A stretch of DNA of 64,000 nucleotides from Ciona savignyi. Its lineage: Eukaryota; Chordata; Ascidiacea; Phlebobranchia; Cionidae. The notes beneath the pieces were generated by a model. It worked only from the letters and a program-made list of their open reading frames with translations, did no database searches and was not told the DNA's origin. Numbering within the stretch: the first letter of the stretch is position 1; the number at the start of each line of letters is the position of its first letter. The position numbers and the translations under genes are program-made. The stretch lies in contig CH003035.1 of the NCBI GenBank assembly GCA_000149265.1, positions 762,435 to 826,434 on the forward strand, read 5' to 3'. Shown here piece by piece: positions 9,314 through 21,600 of the stretch.

Positions 9314-12300
9314 ATGCCAATAAGTGCTGCAAGAAAACGGGTAAGTTGTGAAACTATTGTAAAATATTGCGTAGTTATACTTAACTCCCCCTCCCGGTTT
9401 TCATATATATTTTACTTGGCATAATATCAAATTTATGTATTCAAAATTATTTTTTCACACTTGTATTACTGTAACCTTTTTTTCTGCAGGGAAAGAAGAA
9501 AGAAGCAGACCCGGTAATTTTATCCTATGACAATGTGGTGTTTTTATTTAGTCTAAATTATGATCGTGTGTTGCTATTTCAAAAAAATGTTTGTCCGACG
9601 TGATAGTGCAGTGATAAGTCTTGCATTCGTACACCTCACATACTCATTTCGTTTGTAATTCATCAATATTCCAGTCCTGATAATAAGATTGTGCGTTGGT
9701 GTCCGACTTTTCGATTTCGTCTAAATGCAAAGCAATTCGTCCGGTATCGTTTCAGTAGAACAAAATGGTTAATTTTTACAATACGGGGTAAATAAATTTA
9801 CCGTGGGGTGGTATAGCAGCTTCTTTTTATTTTTATTTATTTGCCCCCGGTAAAAGATATATATTTGAACTTTATTTCAAGCGGTTTGGTCGACCCGCTC
9901 AAGCGTAACAATTGCCATGACGATAAAACTACCCACGCTTTATAAGATGTCACTGTTTGTTTTGTGTAAATAAAAAGAGATGTAGAACAAGTTTTCTGAC
10001 TTTAAAGTCTGTATCTAAACAAAAAGCTATGAGCGGTAAAACTGCCCTAAGTGGTAGCGGTAAAAGGAGAGGGCAGCGCGACACTTCTGGTATCATCTCG
10101 GTAATTATAAACTCTAAAAATTGTGTTATGACAAAATTGTGTTATGGAAAGTGTTAATGCATAAAAATATTTTTACACATAATGATTTCTTATTTTTATG
10201 TCATTTTCTAATGTTAACTGCATAGTTTGATATTTTCTGATAAGGTCTTGCAAGTCTAGCACACCCTTACATCCGGCACCTCTAAATACTACATGATCGC
10301 TTGGATCGCTTACTTCGTAATTACAAAAGCTTTGGAAAAAACTTCTCTCACTAAAATAAATATTATGATATTAGTGTTAGGTTTGGGGTTAAAGTTAGTT
10401 CTGGGATTAAGATTTGTGTTTGGGACAGGGTTAGAATTACGATCCAAGCGATACTGCAGTATTTGGAGGCACCCCCTTGCATCATGGAAATGGTTACATA
10501 AAATCAATTTATTAGTCTGTTATGAACACTGGTAAGCAATAGTAAAATACAACCATGCAGCCACAACTTTAAGACTATAGTATACTCTATTGACTTTAAT
10601 GCATTTGCACACAAAACATTACCCCTATGAAAAACACACCTTTCTTGAATAGTTATAGTAACATATTGTATTCATTACTCGCTACTATTATAACTGGTAT
10701 ATATTCTGCTTAGGATGAAGAGGCCATAGATAAGGAACCAAGCGGTTCTTTCGCATGGAAGATTCTTGTTCCCTCTCAGGTTCGGATTCTATCACAATGC
10801 CCAACTCCCGAGGACCTTGAGGAGTGAGTTGGATAAGCAACATAAAGATCTTTTTATTTAAACAAAAAGTTATCCTAAAATATCGATGACATTGTTTGTG
10901 AATTTGACTTCCAGCTTGAAACTGTTTCGTCAAATTTAGTGGTATAACTCTGTCTATTGTTAAAACACATGTTTACTTTTAACATGTATTAGACTAATAC
11001 ATGTACATTATCCAAATAATTTTTTGATAGTTTTTTTACTAATTCCACTTTTTTCATATCCTATATTAGAACTATATTCCAACCATTCTACATTGCTGAT
11101 CACTTTAATAGTCAATCAAATGTTGCTCAATCATAAATTACCTTTTCATTGCAGGAAAATGTCAGGTATATTGTCTCTTGCAAGCCATGCACTGGATTTA
11201 AAAGAAGCCTCTCAACTTGATGTGTTTGTTGTATCCTTCCACTGGGCAAAGGAGCAGGGATTTGATGAGCGTCAACTCAGTGGCTTTATAACACTGCTTC
11301 ACAATGTACTCGAGAACATTAAAAGTAAATTTCTTACTACCTCCAGCGCCTAGTAATTGCACACCGAAATATTGTGAAATATGTTCGAGCATAGTTGCTA
11401 TCTACTCTACGCCGTCAACTGTTACTTTACATATAACATGTCCAACACAGCTAATTCTATACTTAGTACTGTCCGGCCGGTTAGTCTAGCGGTGAAGTGC
11501 TTCGCCTTTTAATCGAAAAGTTGCAGGTGCGAAACTGGTCGCTAGCTAGTCGGTTGTGTCCTTGGGCAAGGCCCTTAACGGACATTGCCTAGACCCAGTG
11601 GATTAATGGATTCTAATAAATTAAAGGAACATGTCTCCCATATACAACACACTGCAATAGCTCCGGTAACCCGACGATGGGCGCGAGGTGATCTGATGAT
11701 TGCCCATGTGTTAACCCCCTTAGTTTTCCCATTCACAGGGATAAAAATGAATATCCTATCCTAATCTATAGTACTACTTTTTAGCTTCTAGTAATATGCC
11801 GCAAATCAGTTCATATTCTAACTATAAGTTATTAAACTAAAACTCAATACAGGTGATATGGGCAAAGCAGCCAACTTCCAGTATGTGAAGGAATGCTTCT
11901 CTGGTGTTGGTTCCGACAACCCAGATCTTGTCTCCATTCCACTCTACTTCTTTAAATTAGAGCACGCGAAGCTGATCATCAAGTATCTAATATCAACAAT
12001 ATTTCAACACTACTCGCTTTTCCATTACCTCTATTATCAACAGCAAGATGAGTTGATTATTGGAACGGATGTAAGTTGACATGCATGATAGGTTATGTCG
12101 ATTTCAGCGGATAGGATAAGATAGGATATTCATCTTTATTCCAGTGAATGAGAAAACCAACGGGGGTTAACACACGGTCAATCGTCAGATCACCTCGCGC
12201 CCATCGTCGGGTTACCGGAGCTATTGCAGTGTGTTGTATATGATAGACTTGTTCCTTCAATTTGGTAACACCCATTTATCCGCTTGGTTTAGGTTCTGTA

Positions 12301-14111
12301 AAGTGCCTTGCCCAAGGACATAACCGACTAGCTAGCCACCAGTTTCGCACCTCCAACCTTTCAATTGAAAGGCGACGCACTTAACCGTTAGACCAACGGG
12401 CCGGACAGTGCTTCTTAATTCTAACCCAAGAACCCACACTCCAAAGAATGAATTATAATTGATGTAAAGACCAAACCTTGTTGACTATCCAACATTGGCA
12501 TGAAAAGTGAGAGAGTGTGTTTCAGATAACTTTTTAATCGTCTAAATACTTCACACTCCTTTGTCAAGTTTTAAAACCTTGACTAAGCTGGGTGGGCTTG
12601 ATGATTGAGGGGAAAGCCTGGATTACAATAGTTTTCTTGACATTTACCCATTTTCGAAATTTAACATACTTATTGGGAGAGTATGTTTATCCAAATTCCT
12701 GTCACTGGGATTTTTTTACACCATTGTTAGTATTGAATGTCTATCTTTGTGAATGGGAAAACACAATGGATATTTAACACAGGGGCATTGGGCAATCATT
12801 CGATTACCTCTCGTCCACCGAGTTACCACAGCTTTTGCAATGTGTTGTGTTGAGATAAATCTTCAATTTAGTAGAACCAAGCAACCCACTAGTTTCAGGC
12901 AATTACCGCTTAGTTTCTTGCCCAAGGACACAACTGACTAGCTAGCGAACAGTTTCTAATCTGCAACACTTTAGCCAAAAAGCTATACACTAACCTTCAA
13001 TCGGTTGGACTTTATTTAAAAAGGGTGGTTGCGCATTTTTTTTTTAATATATATTGCTGAACTGTTGTTTTTTTTCAGATGAAACTAGAGAGCTGTCCAA
13101 TCGGCTCCAGTCCATACCCAGTGCCCTTGCAAGAAGCTTTGCCGTTAGATGTCTATGAAGAACATTTCATTGAGAGTGAACCAGAGGTGTTATGTTTTTT
13201 TCTACACTGTATGGCCTTTATTAAATCTATAGTTGGGATATGGTAAATGATAAGTATTACCACACAGACAAATGTCATATTATCTGGTTTTCACCCCTAG
13301 GTTATCAGAGTTATTCAAATCTGTGGTACGTATTTAGGATGATAAGATAGGATATTTATGTTTATCTCATTGAATGGGAAAACGCAAGGGGCGTTTAACA
13401 CACGGACAATCGCCCACCGTTTGTTTACCGGAGCTATTGCAGTGTGTTGTGTATGATTAAGTTCCTTCAATTACGTTCAAAACCCGTAATCTACTGGATT
13501 TAGGCAATGACTGAGCAACTCAGCGCCCGTTTACTGTTCTGTCAAGGACAAATACGGCTACGGAAATATAACCTGGCTAACTGACCGGCGCACTGAGCCA
13601 AAAGGTGCCTCTAAATACTACAGGATCGTTTTAAGCGCTTGAATCACTTAGATTGCTATGGAAAGTAATTCTAACCCTGTCCCAAACACTGATCTCAACC
13701 TCAGAACGAACTTTAACCCCAACCCTAACATTATTATTATGGCTTTTGTAATTATAAAGTATAGTAAGCGATCCAAGCGCTCCAAGTGATTCAAGCGATC
13801 CTAGCGATCCTGTAGTATTTAGAGGTACAGTAGCCAAACGCCTGACAGTATATCACTCTCTCCAGAAGTCGCCGGTTGACACAACCGCAGATGACGACAA
13901 CGCAACGGAAAATTTCATCGACGGCATCGTCAGCGCGGTGGAGGCTTCAGGAAATGACGTCATCAAAACCGTTTCCACCGCCGAGTTGCGGGGGTTGATT
14001 GAACGCGTCACAAACGAGATGATTCTACCAGCGAGAGCTGAGATTAAAAACAAGATCAAAGAAAAGGAACAAGCGTATTTAAACAGAATTGGCAAAATAC
14101 AAGCGAAATAA
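9314..14111 (+). CDS. CFAP119/CCDC189-like protein (DUF4464 type), eight exons
   Basis: Exons: 9314-9340, 9490-9513, 10714-10823, 11155-11324, 11853-12070, 13079-13186, 13301-13325 and 13831-14111 (963 nt, 320 residues). All joints keep phase and use GT-AG sites. The protein starts with a basic MPISAARKRGKKK segment. Next come helices containing LDVFVVSFHWAKEQGFDERQ and LISTIFQHYSLFHYLYYQQQ. An acidic middle (YEEHFIESEPE) follows, and the protein ends in a helical tail (ARAEIKNKIKEKEQAYLNRI). The LDxxxxxxxxAxEQGF...Q pattern followed by an aromatic NTYFRHFKLY-like segment recalls the cilium-associated CFAP119 family. Recognition is from pattern, so the name is tentative. Exon 7 is a 25-nt microexon that restores frame. 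A MITE and three SINEs sit in the introns, and the exon 8 acceptor abuts the MITE. Confidence 0.65.
10275..10473. mobile_element. MITE, family B (GGYRCCTCYAAATACT ends)
   Basis: Left end ggcacctctaaatactacat, right end complement ggtgcctccaaatactgcag, both followed by gatcgcttggatcg-type subterminal sequence. The centre, read on the minus strand, contains attctaaccctgtcccaaac and the same core as 13605-13828. It lies in intron 2 of the CFAP119-like gene. Confidence 0.85.
11470..11763 (+). mobile_element. tRNA-headed SINE
   Basis: Near full-length copy in intron 4 of the CFAP119-like gene. It begins gtccggccggttagtctagc and ends atcctatccta, with all body blocks present. Confidence 0.92.
12109..12406 (-). 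mobile_element. tRNA-headed SINE
   Basis: Full-length reverse copy in intron 5 of the CFAP119-like gene. It starts with the complementary tail ggataggataagataggata and ends at the head gaccaacgggccggac. Confidence 0.92.
12751..13012 (-). mobile_element. Diverged SINE copy
   Basis: An older reverse copy recognised by gaatgggaaaac, gagttaccacagcttttgca, cccaaggacacaactgacta and the ttcaatcggttgga head region. It lies just upstream of exon 6. Confidence 0.75.
13338..13560 (-). mobile_element. Diverged SINE copy
   Basis: Reverse copy with gataggatatttatgtttat, ggagctattgcagtgtgttg and caaggacaaatacggcta. The head part is scrambled. It sits between microexon 7 and the MITE at 13605. Confidence 0.75.
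13605..13828. mobile_element. MITE, family B, abutting a splice acceptor
   Basis: Left end gtgcctctaaatactacagg, right end complement gtacctctaaatactacagg, each followed by atcg-rich subterminal repeats. The core is attctaaccctgtcccaaac ... ccccaaccctaaca. The element ends at 13828. The acceptor AG of exon 8 is 13829-13830, so the branch/pyrimidine region of this intron must lie inside the element. Confidence 0.88.
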
Positions 14112-15360
14112 TCAATTTTGACGACGTGTAGTTTTTATTTGACGTTGTGTCGCCGAGCAAATTGTTTTCCTTTCAGACTACATATCTTTCATTTGTGCAA
14201 CCATCAACCAGGCTTCGTCGGTACCATTCACGTTACTTCGACAAAACACATTATATTTTTTCGAACTTTTTTAAGGATTCTTTGACATCACGCCGTGTGA
14301 AAAATGGTGTTGGCCAGTTTATCCACGATTATCGTCCAATGACGCGTGCTGATCTTACAGTTGTATATCTTTTTTTAACATTACCCTAATTTTCCCTTCT
14401 GTACGGCAATTCCACGGGTTGGGACAATGTCAATTTAGGGTTTTCATGTTCGTTTTCTGTAGATAAAAAAACAAATCGATCGTTATAATGGATTATCGTC
14501 CTTATGCCCACTGTCGGGTTACTGAAGCGGTTGCAGTATGTCTTATATTATTGAGAATTTTCTACTACCTAAATCAGGCATGGGCAACATACGGGCCGGG
14601 TTACGCCCGTCAAGGGATTTTGACCGCTCCACAGACTGCAAATAATTATACCCTGTAATGAGGCCCTTGTATTGCATTAGTGAATAAATAAGTGGTTAAG
14701 ATATTGAATACTAGTCATATAATAATCCGGCCCACCAAGAACTTTATTTTCCCACATTTGGCCCACTGACTAGAGAAGTTGCCCAACCCTGATTTATATC
14801 ATTCCCTTAATCCACACAGTTATACGTTAGGGCGGTTAGGCTATACCAACAGAGTAAAACAATCCAATAAATAACATTACGTCTGGCGTGGTTTACCTAA
14901 TGGCACGCCCTTAATAGTATTACAAACGCGACTTTAAATAAATATTAAAGATTGTCATAGCATCGTAAGTTGCACCACGAGTAAAATCGATTTACATTCT
15001 TACAAGTTGCGCTTTGATTATGCTTGGGATTTTATTTTTCGATCGCATAACTTTCTAATTTATTCAAATATATCATAAACGTCTTTGTTATGTAATAAGG
15101 CGAATAAGCATTTAAATTTTGCATTATATCCTTAACTACCAGAGGAGCGAAAACTCCTACAGGTGACTTAATTAGCTAGTTAAGGACTTATCATATTTAT
15201 TTGTTACACGACAATGAAACCAAATCAGGTAAACGTAGAAATACGATAGGCTAGTAGGGATGGTATTGTCATACGACGAATATATATATATACATTTGCG
15301 TTAAATTAATTACTTTCGTCTTTGTTCAACCCATTAATACTGGGTTCACACAAATTCAGT
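14112..15360. other. Intergenic region with a hAT-like MITE
   Basis: Spacer between the CFAP119-like gene and the 203-residue orphan gene. It holds an old SINE fragment (about 14461-14560, gggttactgaagcggttgca), the element at 14575-14791 and a short (ta)n tract near 15283. No coding exon is convincing. Confidence 0.5.
14575..14791. mobile_element. hAT-type nonautonomous element
   Basis: It begins caggcatgggcaacatacgg and ends agttgcccaaccctg, an imperfect inverted pair of the CAGGGxTGGGCAAC type seen at hAT termini. It is about 217 bp. The flanking 8-mers do not match well, so the insertion is probably old. Confidence 0.65.
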
Positions 15361-15372
15361 GACGTATCTCGC

Positions 15373-15381
15373 CTATATAAG
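15373..15381 (+). promoter_or_regulatory. Candidate TATA box
   Basis: ctatataag sits about 220 bp upstream of the ATG at 15601, in a moderately GC-richer stretch. A start site near 15405 would leave a 5'UTR of about 200 nt. This is inferred from sequence only. Confidence 0.4.
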
Positions 15382-15600
15382 TTGCAGGCGATGGTCACGC
15401 TATACGCGGCAGGAATTCGTTATATCCGAACTTGAATGTCCTAATACAATAGTTAAACTACCAATTTAACTATATTACAAACCAAGATTTTTAATACTAG
15501 TCCACCAACAATCGGACGTATTTGACAAACAACGGTTACAGAAATAATTTCCAAAATATCAATTCATCAGCGATTGGGTTTTTCCAAAACGGATTTCATC

Positions 15601-18600
15601 ATGTCAGGTGAGTTTATATGGAGCTATTATTGTTACGCACAATCTTTCCATGATTAATATACCGTTACGTAGATTAGTTTACTAATGTGGCATATTGCCT
15701 ACCCCAAATTTCTCTCAATCTAATTTATTTTCTCTCACTATTATATTTTAGTACTAACCCAAATATATAATGTGTATACTTTAAATGTATGGAAAGGCGA
15801 ATGTAATATTCCAATTCCACAAATGTTTTAATTCAACTGATTATTTTATAGTCAGCCGGTGTTTTTCCATCGTCAACAACCTTGTTGGGGAAGACAACAA
15901 GTGACTCAAACAACAAACCAATCGCAATATTTCGGATATTATACCGGTAGGTCGCATTTCTAATTGTTAAAAAAATTATACAAACGCAGAGCTTTTTAAA
16001 CTGTAGTATATACACAGTTGAAAGTGAAAGCTACATAAGTTAGGATACTCTTTTTCAGGCCCGGTGCTAGGAACCGCGGGGCCCAATTAGAAATGTGATG
16101 GCGGGGCCCCTACTCTTCATAGCAAAATTTATGGGTGTTTATATATCATAAAATACATACCACATACAAACTACAAAAATAGACATTAATACTTGCTATA
16201 AAACAAATTAAAGGTAATGTGGATGCTTATTTACGATATATTGTTTTACTTTTAATAGCAAAAAAAGAAAATTTGGCAATTATCCTTTAGTTTTTCAAAA
16301 AAAGACTTTTCTTGCCTTTTTATTAGCAAAGTCATTCAAACTAGGTAGAGTGCCAACTGCCAACCACGTGTTTAACCACCACTATTTGTAAAACACATGT
16401 TGTATGCCATATATTTATGCTACAGGGTCCCTAACCACAATTTGTATTTTATACACTAATGTACGTAGTTTGTTTCTGCAAGCATAAACGCATGGGTTCA
16501 ATAGTTATCCAACCAAACTTCTTTTCCATGTGTAGTTAAAAAAAGAATAAATGTCCTAAATTTACGAACATTTTACCACAAATATTTTAAACTTAAACCT
16601 TCTTTTCAAGCGCTGCAGTTAAATGAAACTAAATTCCCAAAACAGTCCGATTTAGTTTTTTTATTGTTTCTGGGAATACTCCTAGGTTTAGTAGATAAGT
16701 TTCTATTTTTACATATGTGGGTCATGTTATGTAACAATTTCTAATGTTTTAAACTGATTTGTCGACTTCTTGTTGGAGACGTCAGTGCGATATGGCATGC
16801 CTGTCACAATCAAAATTCAGGAACATATCTTCGTTTTTAAAGGAATTACCCTAAGTAAATGTTTTTTTTTTACTTTTAATTGGCATAAATTGTCCAGTGG
16901 TCTTACATTTTACCAAATATGATCAAAATTAGAGCAGCCGTTAATCCAGCGCTATGCCCCAAAAAGCTAATTTATTAGAAAAAAAGACTTTTGGTTTTTA
17001 ACGTCTTATGGGAATTCCCCTTGATTCGTTACCCAAAATTTTGGTTTCTGCATATCTAGCTTATGTTCTCTTACAAATGTCAAATTTTCATTGCGATTCC
17101 ATTACTCCTTCTGGTAGATGTCGGGGCGAATTGGCATGCTTGTCACAATCATGATTTGAAAACAAAGTCCTATTTTTAGGGGATTTCCCTAGGTAATTTT
17201 TTTTAATTTTTCTTCAATGTTAAATAAGTGACTAATACACTTACATTCCACCAAATCTTATTCAAATTGTAACAGCCGTTCAAACGCTATGACCAAAAAA
17301 GGCTACTTTAAAAAAAAACGTTTTGATTTTTAACGTTCCAGGGGAATTCCCCCCGATTTGTCACCCACAATTTTGGTTTTTGCATATCTAGACCATGTTG
17401 TCTAAAACATGTCAAATTTTCATTGCGATTCCCTTACTCTTTCTGGTAGATGTCGGGGCGACATGGCATGCTTGTCACAATCATGATTTGAGAACATATC
17501 CTATTTTTTGGGTTTTTTCCCTAGGTAATTTTATTATTCCTTCTAAGTGTTAAATTAGTGACTAATGCACTTACATTCCACCTAATCGTATTCATATTGG
17601 AGCACCCGTTCAAGCGCTATGCCACAAAAAGCGCAATTTTTCGTAAAAAATACCGTTTTGGTTTTAAACCTCCCAGGGGAATTCCCCTTGATTTATCACC
17701 CAAAATCTTGGTTTCTGCATATCAAGACCATGTTGTCTAACGAATGGCTAAGTTTTATTACGATTCCATTATTCCTTCTGGTAGATGTCGGGGCGACATA
17801 GCATGCCTGTCACAATTATTATTTAACAGCAAAAGTTTAATTTTTAGGGTATTTCCCTATGTAATTTTTTTTATTTTTTCCAAGTGTTAATATCAGTGTG
17901 TAATGCACTTACATTCTACCAAATATGATTAAAATTGGAGCAGCCATTCAAGCGCAATGCCACAAAAAGCTAAATGTTTCATAAAAAAATACTGTTTTGG
18001 TTTTTAACCTCCCAGGGGGAAATCCCCTTGATTTATCACCCAAAATTTTGGTGTCTGCATATTTAGACCATGTTGTCTAATAAATGGCTAAGTTTCATTA
18101 CGATTCCATTATTTCTTCTGGTAGTTGTCGGGGCGCCATGCCATGCCTGTCAAACCTTTGACGAAGGAAAAAAAACGAGACAAAAACAATATGTGTCCCA
18201 TTTTTCCAAATGGGACCCATAATAATTTCAAAGTCAATGGCTTTAGCAATCTCGCATTCTATAGAAAGCATTATGACGTAACAGGCAGACACAAAAATAT
18301 AAATTTGACTTAGTACGATGCATAACAAATTGATATAATGAGAAAGAAATATTATTTCCACTTTTTATTTTAACGTCTTCAGGTAATATTTTAAACCGTA
18401 GTAATACAGCAAAGACCCCCCCGCTAGCGCGGGGCCCCTTCAAGGTGCGGGGCCCAATTTGATCTAATCGGTCAAATCGGCCTAAAACCGGCCCTGCTCT
18501 TTTTACCCATTTGCGTTGGTCAATGACAGTCATTATAACACGGGCAACGTGTAATACGGTAGAATTTCCGGGGGTATTACATTGTGCTGTGTATTTGGTA

Positions 18601-21600
18601 TAAATTTAAATTTGGTTCAATCCAATTGAATCCACTGGCAATATACCTTGGCCAAGCACAAAAACAACAAGGAAATTAGCCATTGTCTTGCTTCTCTGAC
18701 CGTGTACTCAATATCCACGTAACATCTTTTCGCATATTGTATATAGCGTGACTTGTACTGAATACATTACAGCAGCATGTACCCCAAGTCAGTTGGTGTC
18801 TCCATCCCACAGAAGATGTCAGCCCATCAACAAATGCACATCTATACCGATGTGGCCCAACGTACGAGCTGTGCCCCTGTCGTTTTTGGAAACGAATCAA
18901 ACTGCTGGATCTAAAAATAGAACGTAAATGTTAATGTTTTAATTAGGGCCTTTTCCGATAGATCGTGGGGAAATCAACAATAACAATAGCGTAAAGGATA
19001 TGGTGACAAGTTATTTCATTGTTTTGCTATAATGTTTGTGCATACTAAGCTGTAACGTCAATAATGATTTAAGTTTCGCATTTGTAACACGGTTCGGATA
19101 AAACGACTCCGCCATGCCATTTGTTTAGTTTTTTATTATTTTTCGTCACTAGGACCGTTTTTTGTATAAGAGTCGGTATATGTATCGGTCGCGTTAACCA
19201 TTTGGCCACACGACCGTACGCCATACCATTTTTTTTCTCTAGCCAAGTTTCGAACCCATGATGAGCTTGTCACTAGGACCGTTTTTTTTGTACATGAGTC
19301 GGTATATGTATCGGTCGCGTTAACCATTTGGCCACACGACCGTACACCATACCATTTTTTTCTCGAGCCAAGTTTCGAACCCATGATGGGCTTGTCACTA
19401 GGACCGTTTTTTTGTACATGAGTCGGTATATGTATCGGTCGCGTTAACCATTTGGCCACACGACCGTACGCCATATCATTTTTTTCTCGAGCCAAGTTTC
19501 GAACCCATGATGGGCTTGTCACTAGGACCGTTTTTTTGTACATGAGTCGGTATATGTATCGGTCGCGTTAACCATTTGGCCACACGACCGTACGCCATGC
19601 CATTTATTTTTAGAAATCTTCCGAACGCCACAACGCATCGCCATAAAACGGCCAACAGCATCCCACCACCTCGCCTGCCCCGAAAGCCAAAGTTGGCCAG
19701 TGATAAGACCAATTTGAGTTGGTTTTTCGACCCTCACAACAAAAAGCGAGATATCGTCTCTTCGTGGTTTGACGACGTCATATGCAGCAGTGGTGACACG
19801 TCAGACATTTCGGACGAATCGACCTCCGACGAGATGAGGTATATAGATGAAATGTTGACAAGTTTTGCATTGTTCGCTGTAACTTGTCAAAATCTATAAA
19901 TTCGTGATAAAAGTGACAGTTTATTCCTCAAAATGTGCGTTCATTTATTGTGAATTTTAATTCTACAAAAGAAATGACAAAAAGAAAAAAGAAAAGCCCT
20001 TAGCAGTTCTTTTGCAAACACTTTGGGGAAATTCCCCATAGACTTTACTGCACATATTTGTAATATATTCACAGCACAAAGCTAAACTACCCGTATAAGT
20101 TTCGAACTTAAATGTAAAATTTGCCTTTTGTTCATACTACCGGTGCTATACAGCTCGAACCTTATAAAAACCGGGGTGCAAAGACTTATTGGACGTACAA
20201 ATAACCCTGGGCGTGCGCTGACAATTGTGTTTAGGAAAATTACCGACAAAGTTACAACAATTTCTGATGTTACAAAGCATATATCGCACCTGTAACTCGA
20301 GTTCATGTATGTGTCATATGGCCGGTTGTCAAGCGACAAATGCTGGTAAACTTTTCAAAGGCGTATCAACGGCTTTATTTAAGTTAAACAGTTGTATGGG
20401 AACAGGTGACCGGTTAAAATAACATCCCCCATAATTTCCTTTGTTATTGTTTAGTCACATATCTACTATTACTACTATGACAAGGGGAAACGAGGTCGAT
20501 TGATTAGGTAAATAATGAATCAGCCTACCTAACCTTACAAAAGAAAAAAAAAACATTCGCGTTGGTGTTGTTGAAATTTTTAAAAGTTCGCCATTTTCTC
20601 TTAAAATCTGCCCCGTATTTTGTTTATCTTTAATAGACAATATTGATATATTTTCGAAGCAAATTGATCAAACTAATCCCAAACTATATTATCCAAAATA
20701 ATTCAAATATGTCGTTGAAAATGTATAACTTCAACAATTTTGTATTGTGAACAGTGTCGAATACGAAACCTCACGCATAAGAAGTGACCATCGCACTAAA
20801 TTCGGTATTTCACCTATTTCGACTGCACTTACCATAAAACTTAATGAGGGTAATGCGTTTTTGGTACAAAAATGTATTTTTTTGATGGAATAAGCAAATA
20901 CTTACCGTCCGCAAAAGTTATGTTTTAATTGCACTTTTATTGCACAATAAGCTGCGAAAACGAACCCTTAATGAATACACAAATGAAAACACCTTAAACT
21001 AAATTTTTGGTTACTATTAAAACATTTCACTCCTATAATGACAGCACCGATGACCCCGGCGATTTCTCCCCACGAGAAAATAAAAGGAAAAACTCGCCGT
21101 GTCATTTCAAAAGAAACAAGCATTGTCAGAATAACGGTAACGACACAACAGGTATGTATGGAATAAACACATCCTTGTGCCAACCGTCTAATACTGTAGC
21201 GGTTACAGTGCATTGCATGTGGTTTTCCTACTGATGCAATCTTTTGTGTCACTTGGCGTTATCCGCTAAGTGCTTTCCCAAGAACCTAATGCAAGCGGCT
21301 GATTTCTTTCGAATAGCCTTTCGACTGAAAACAGACGCTCCAACCTACGGACAAAAGAAACCGCAGGACCATTAGTGCAATAATGCCTGGTAACCTCCGA
21401 AGAAACCATTTGACGTTCGTATGTCTACGGTCACCGCTCGTGGAGTTTAATTACCGTGGTGGTGATCGAAGTAGAAACCCAACCGTTTTCAGGTGCGCAC
21501 TAACTGCGCAACACCACAAAGAGTAAATTCTCGAATAAAACACTATGCCTTGTGTAATGTTGGTTTGAATTATCAGGCTCTTGCGACAAATATATAATGG

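Noticed and set aside
12753..12941. 62-codon plus frame
   Set aside because: Lies entirely in a reversed, diverged SINE copy.
13853..14095. Minus-strand 80-codon frame
   Set aside because: Antisense shadow of exon 8 of the CFAP119-like gene, whose plus frame joins in phase to seven other exons.
19136..19737. Minus-strand frames of 71-135 codons with repeated MAYGRVAKWLTRPIHIPTH-type units
   Set aside because: They run through the 124-bp tRNA-like tandem array and end in it; no coding signal beyond the repeat.
20968..21252. Minus-strand membrane-like frame (LTMLVSFEMTRRVFPFIF)
   Set aside because: Antisense of exon 4 of the orphan gene, which fits phase on both sides; the minus frame has no partner exons.
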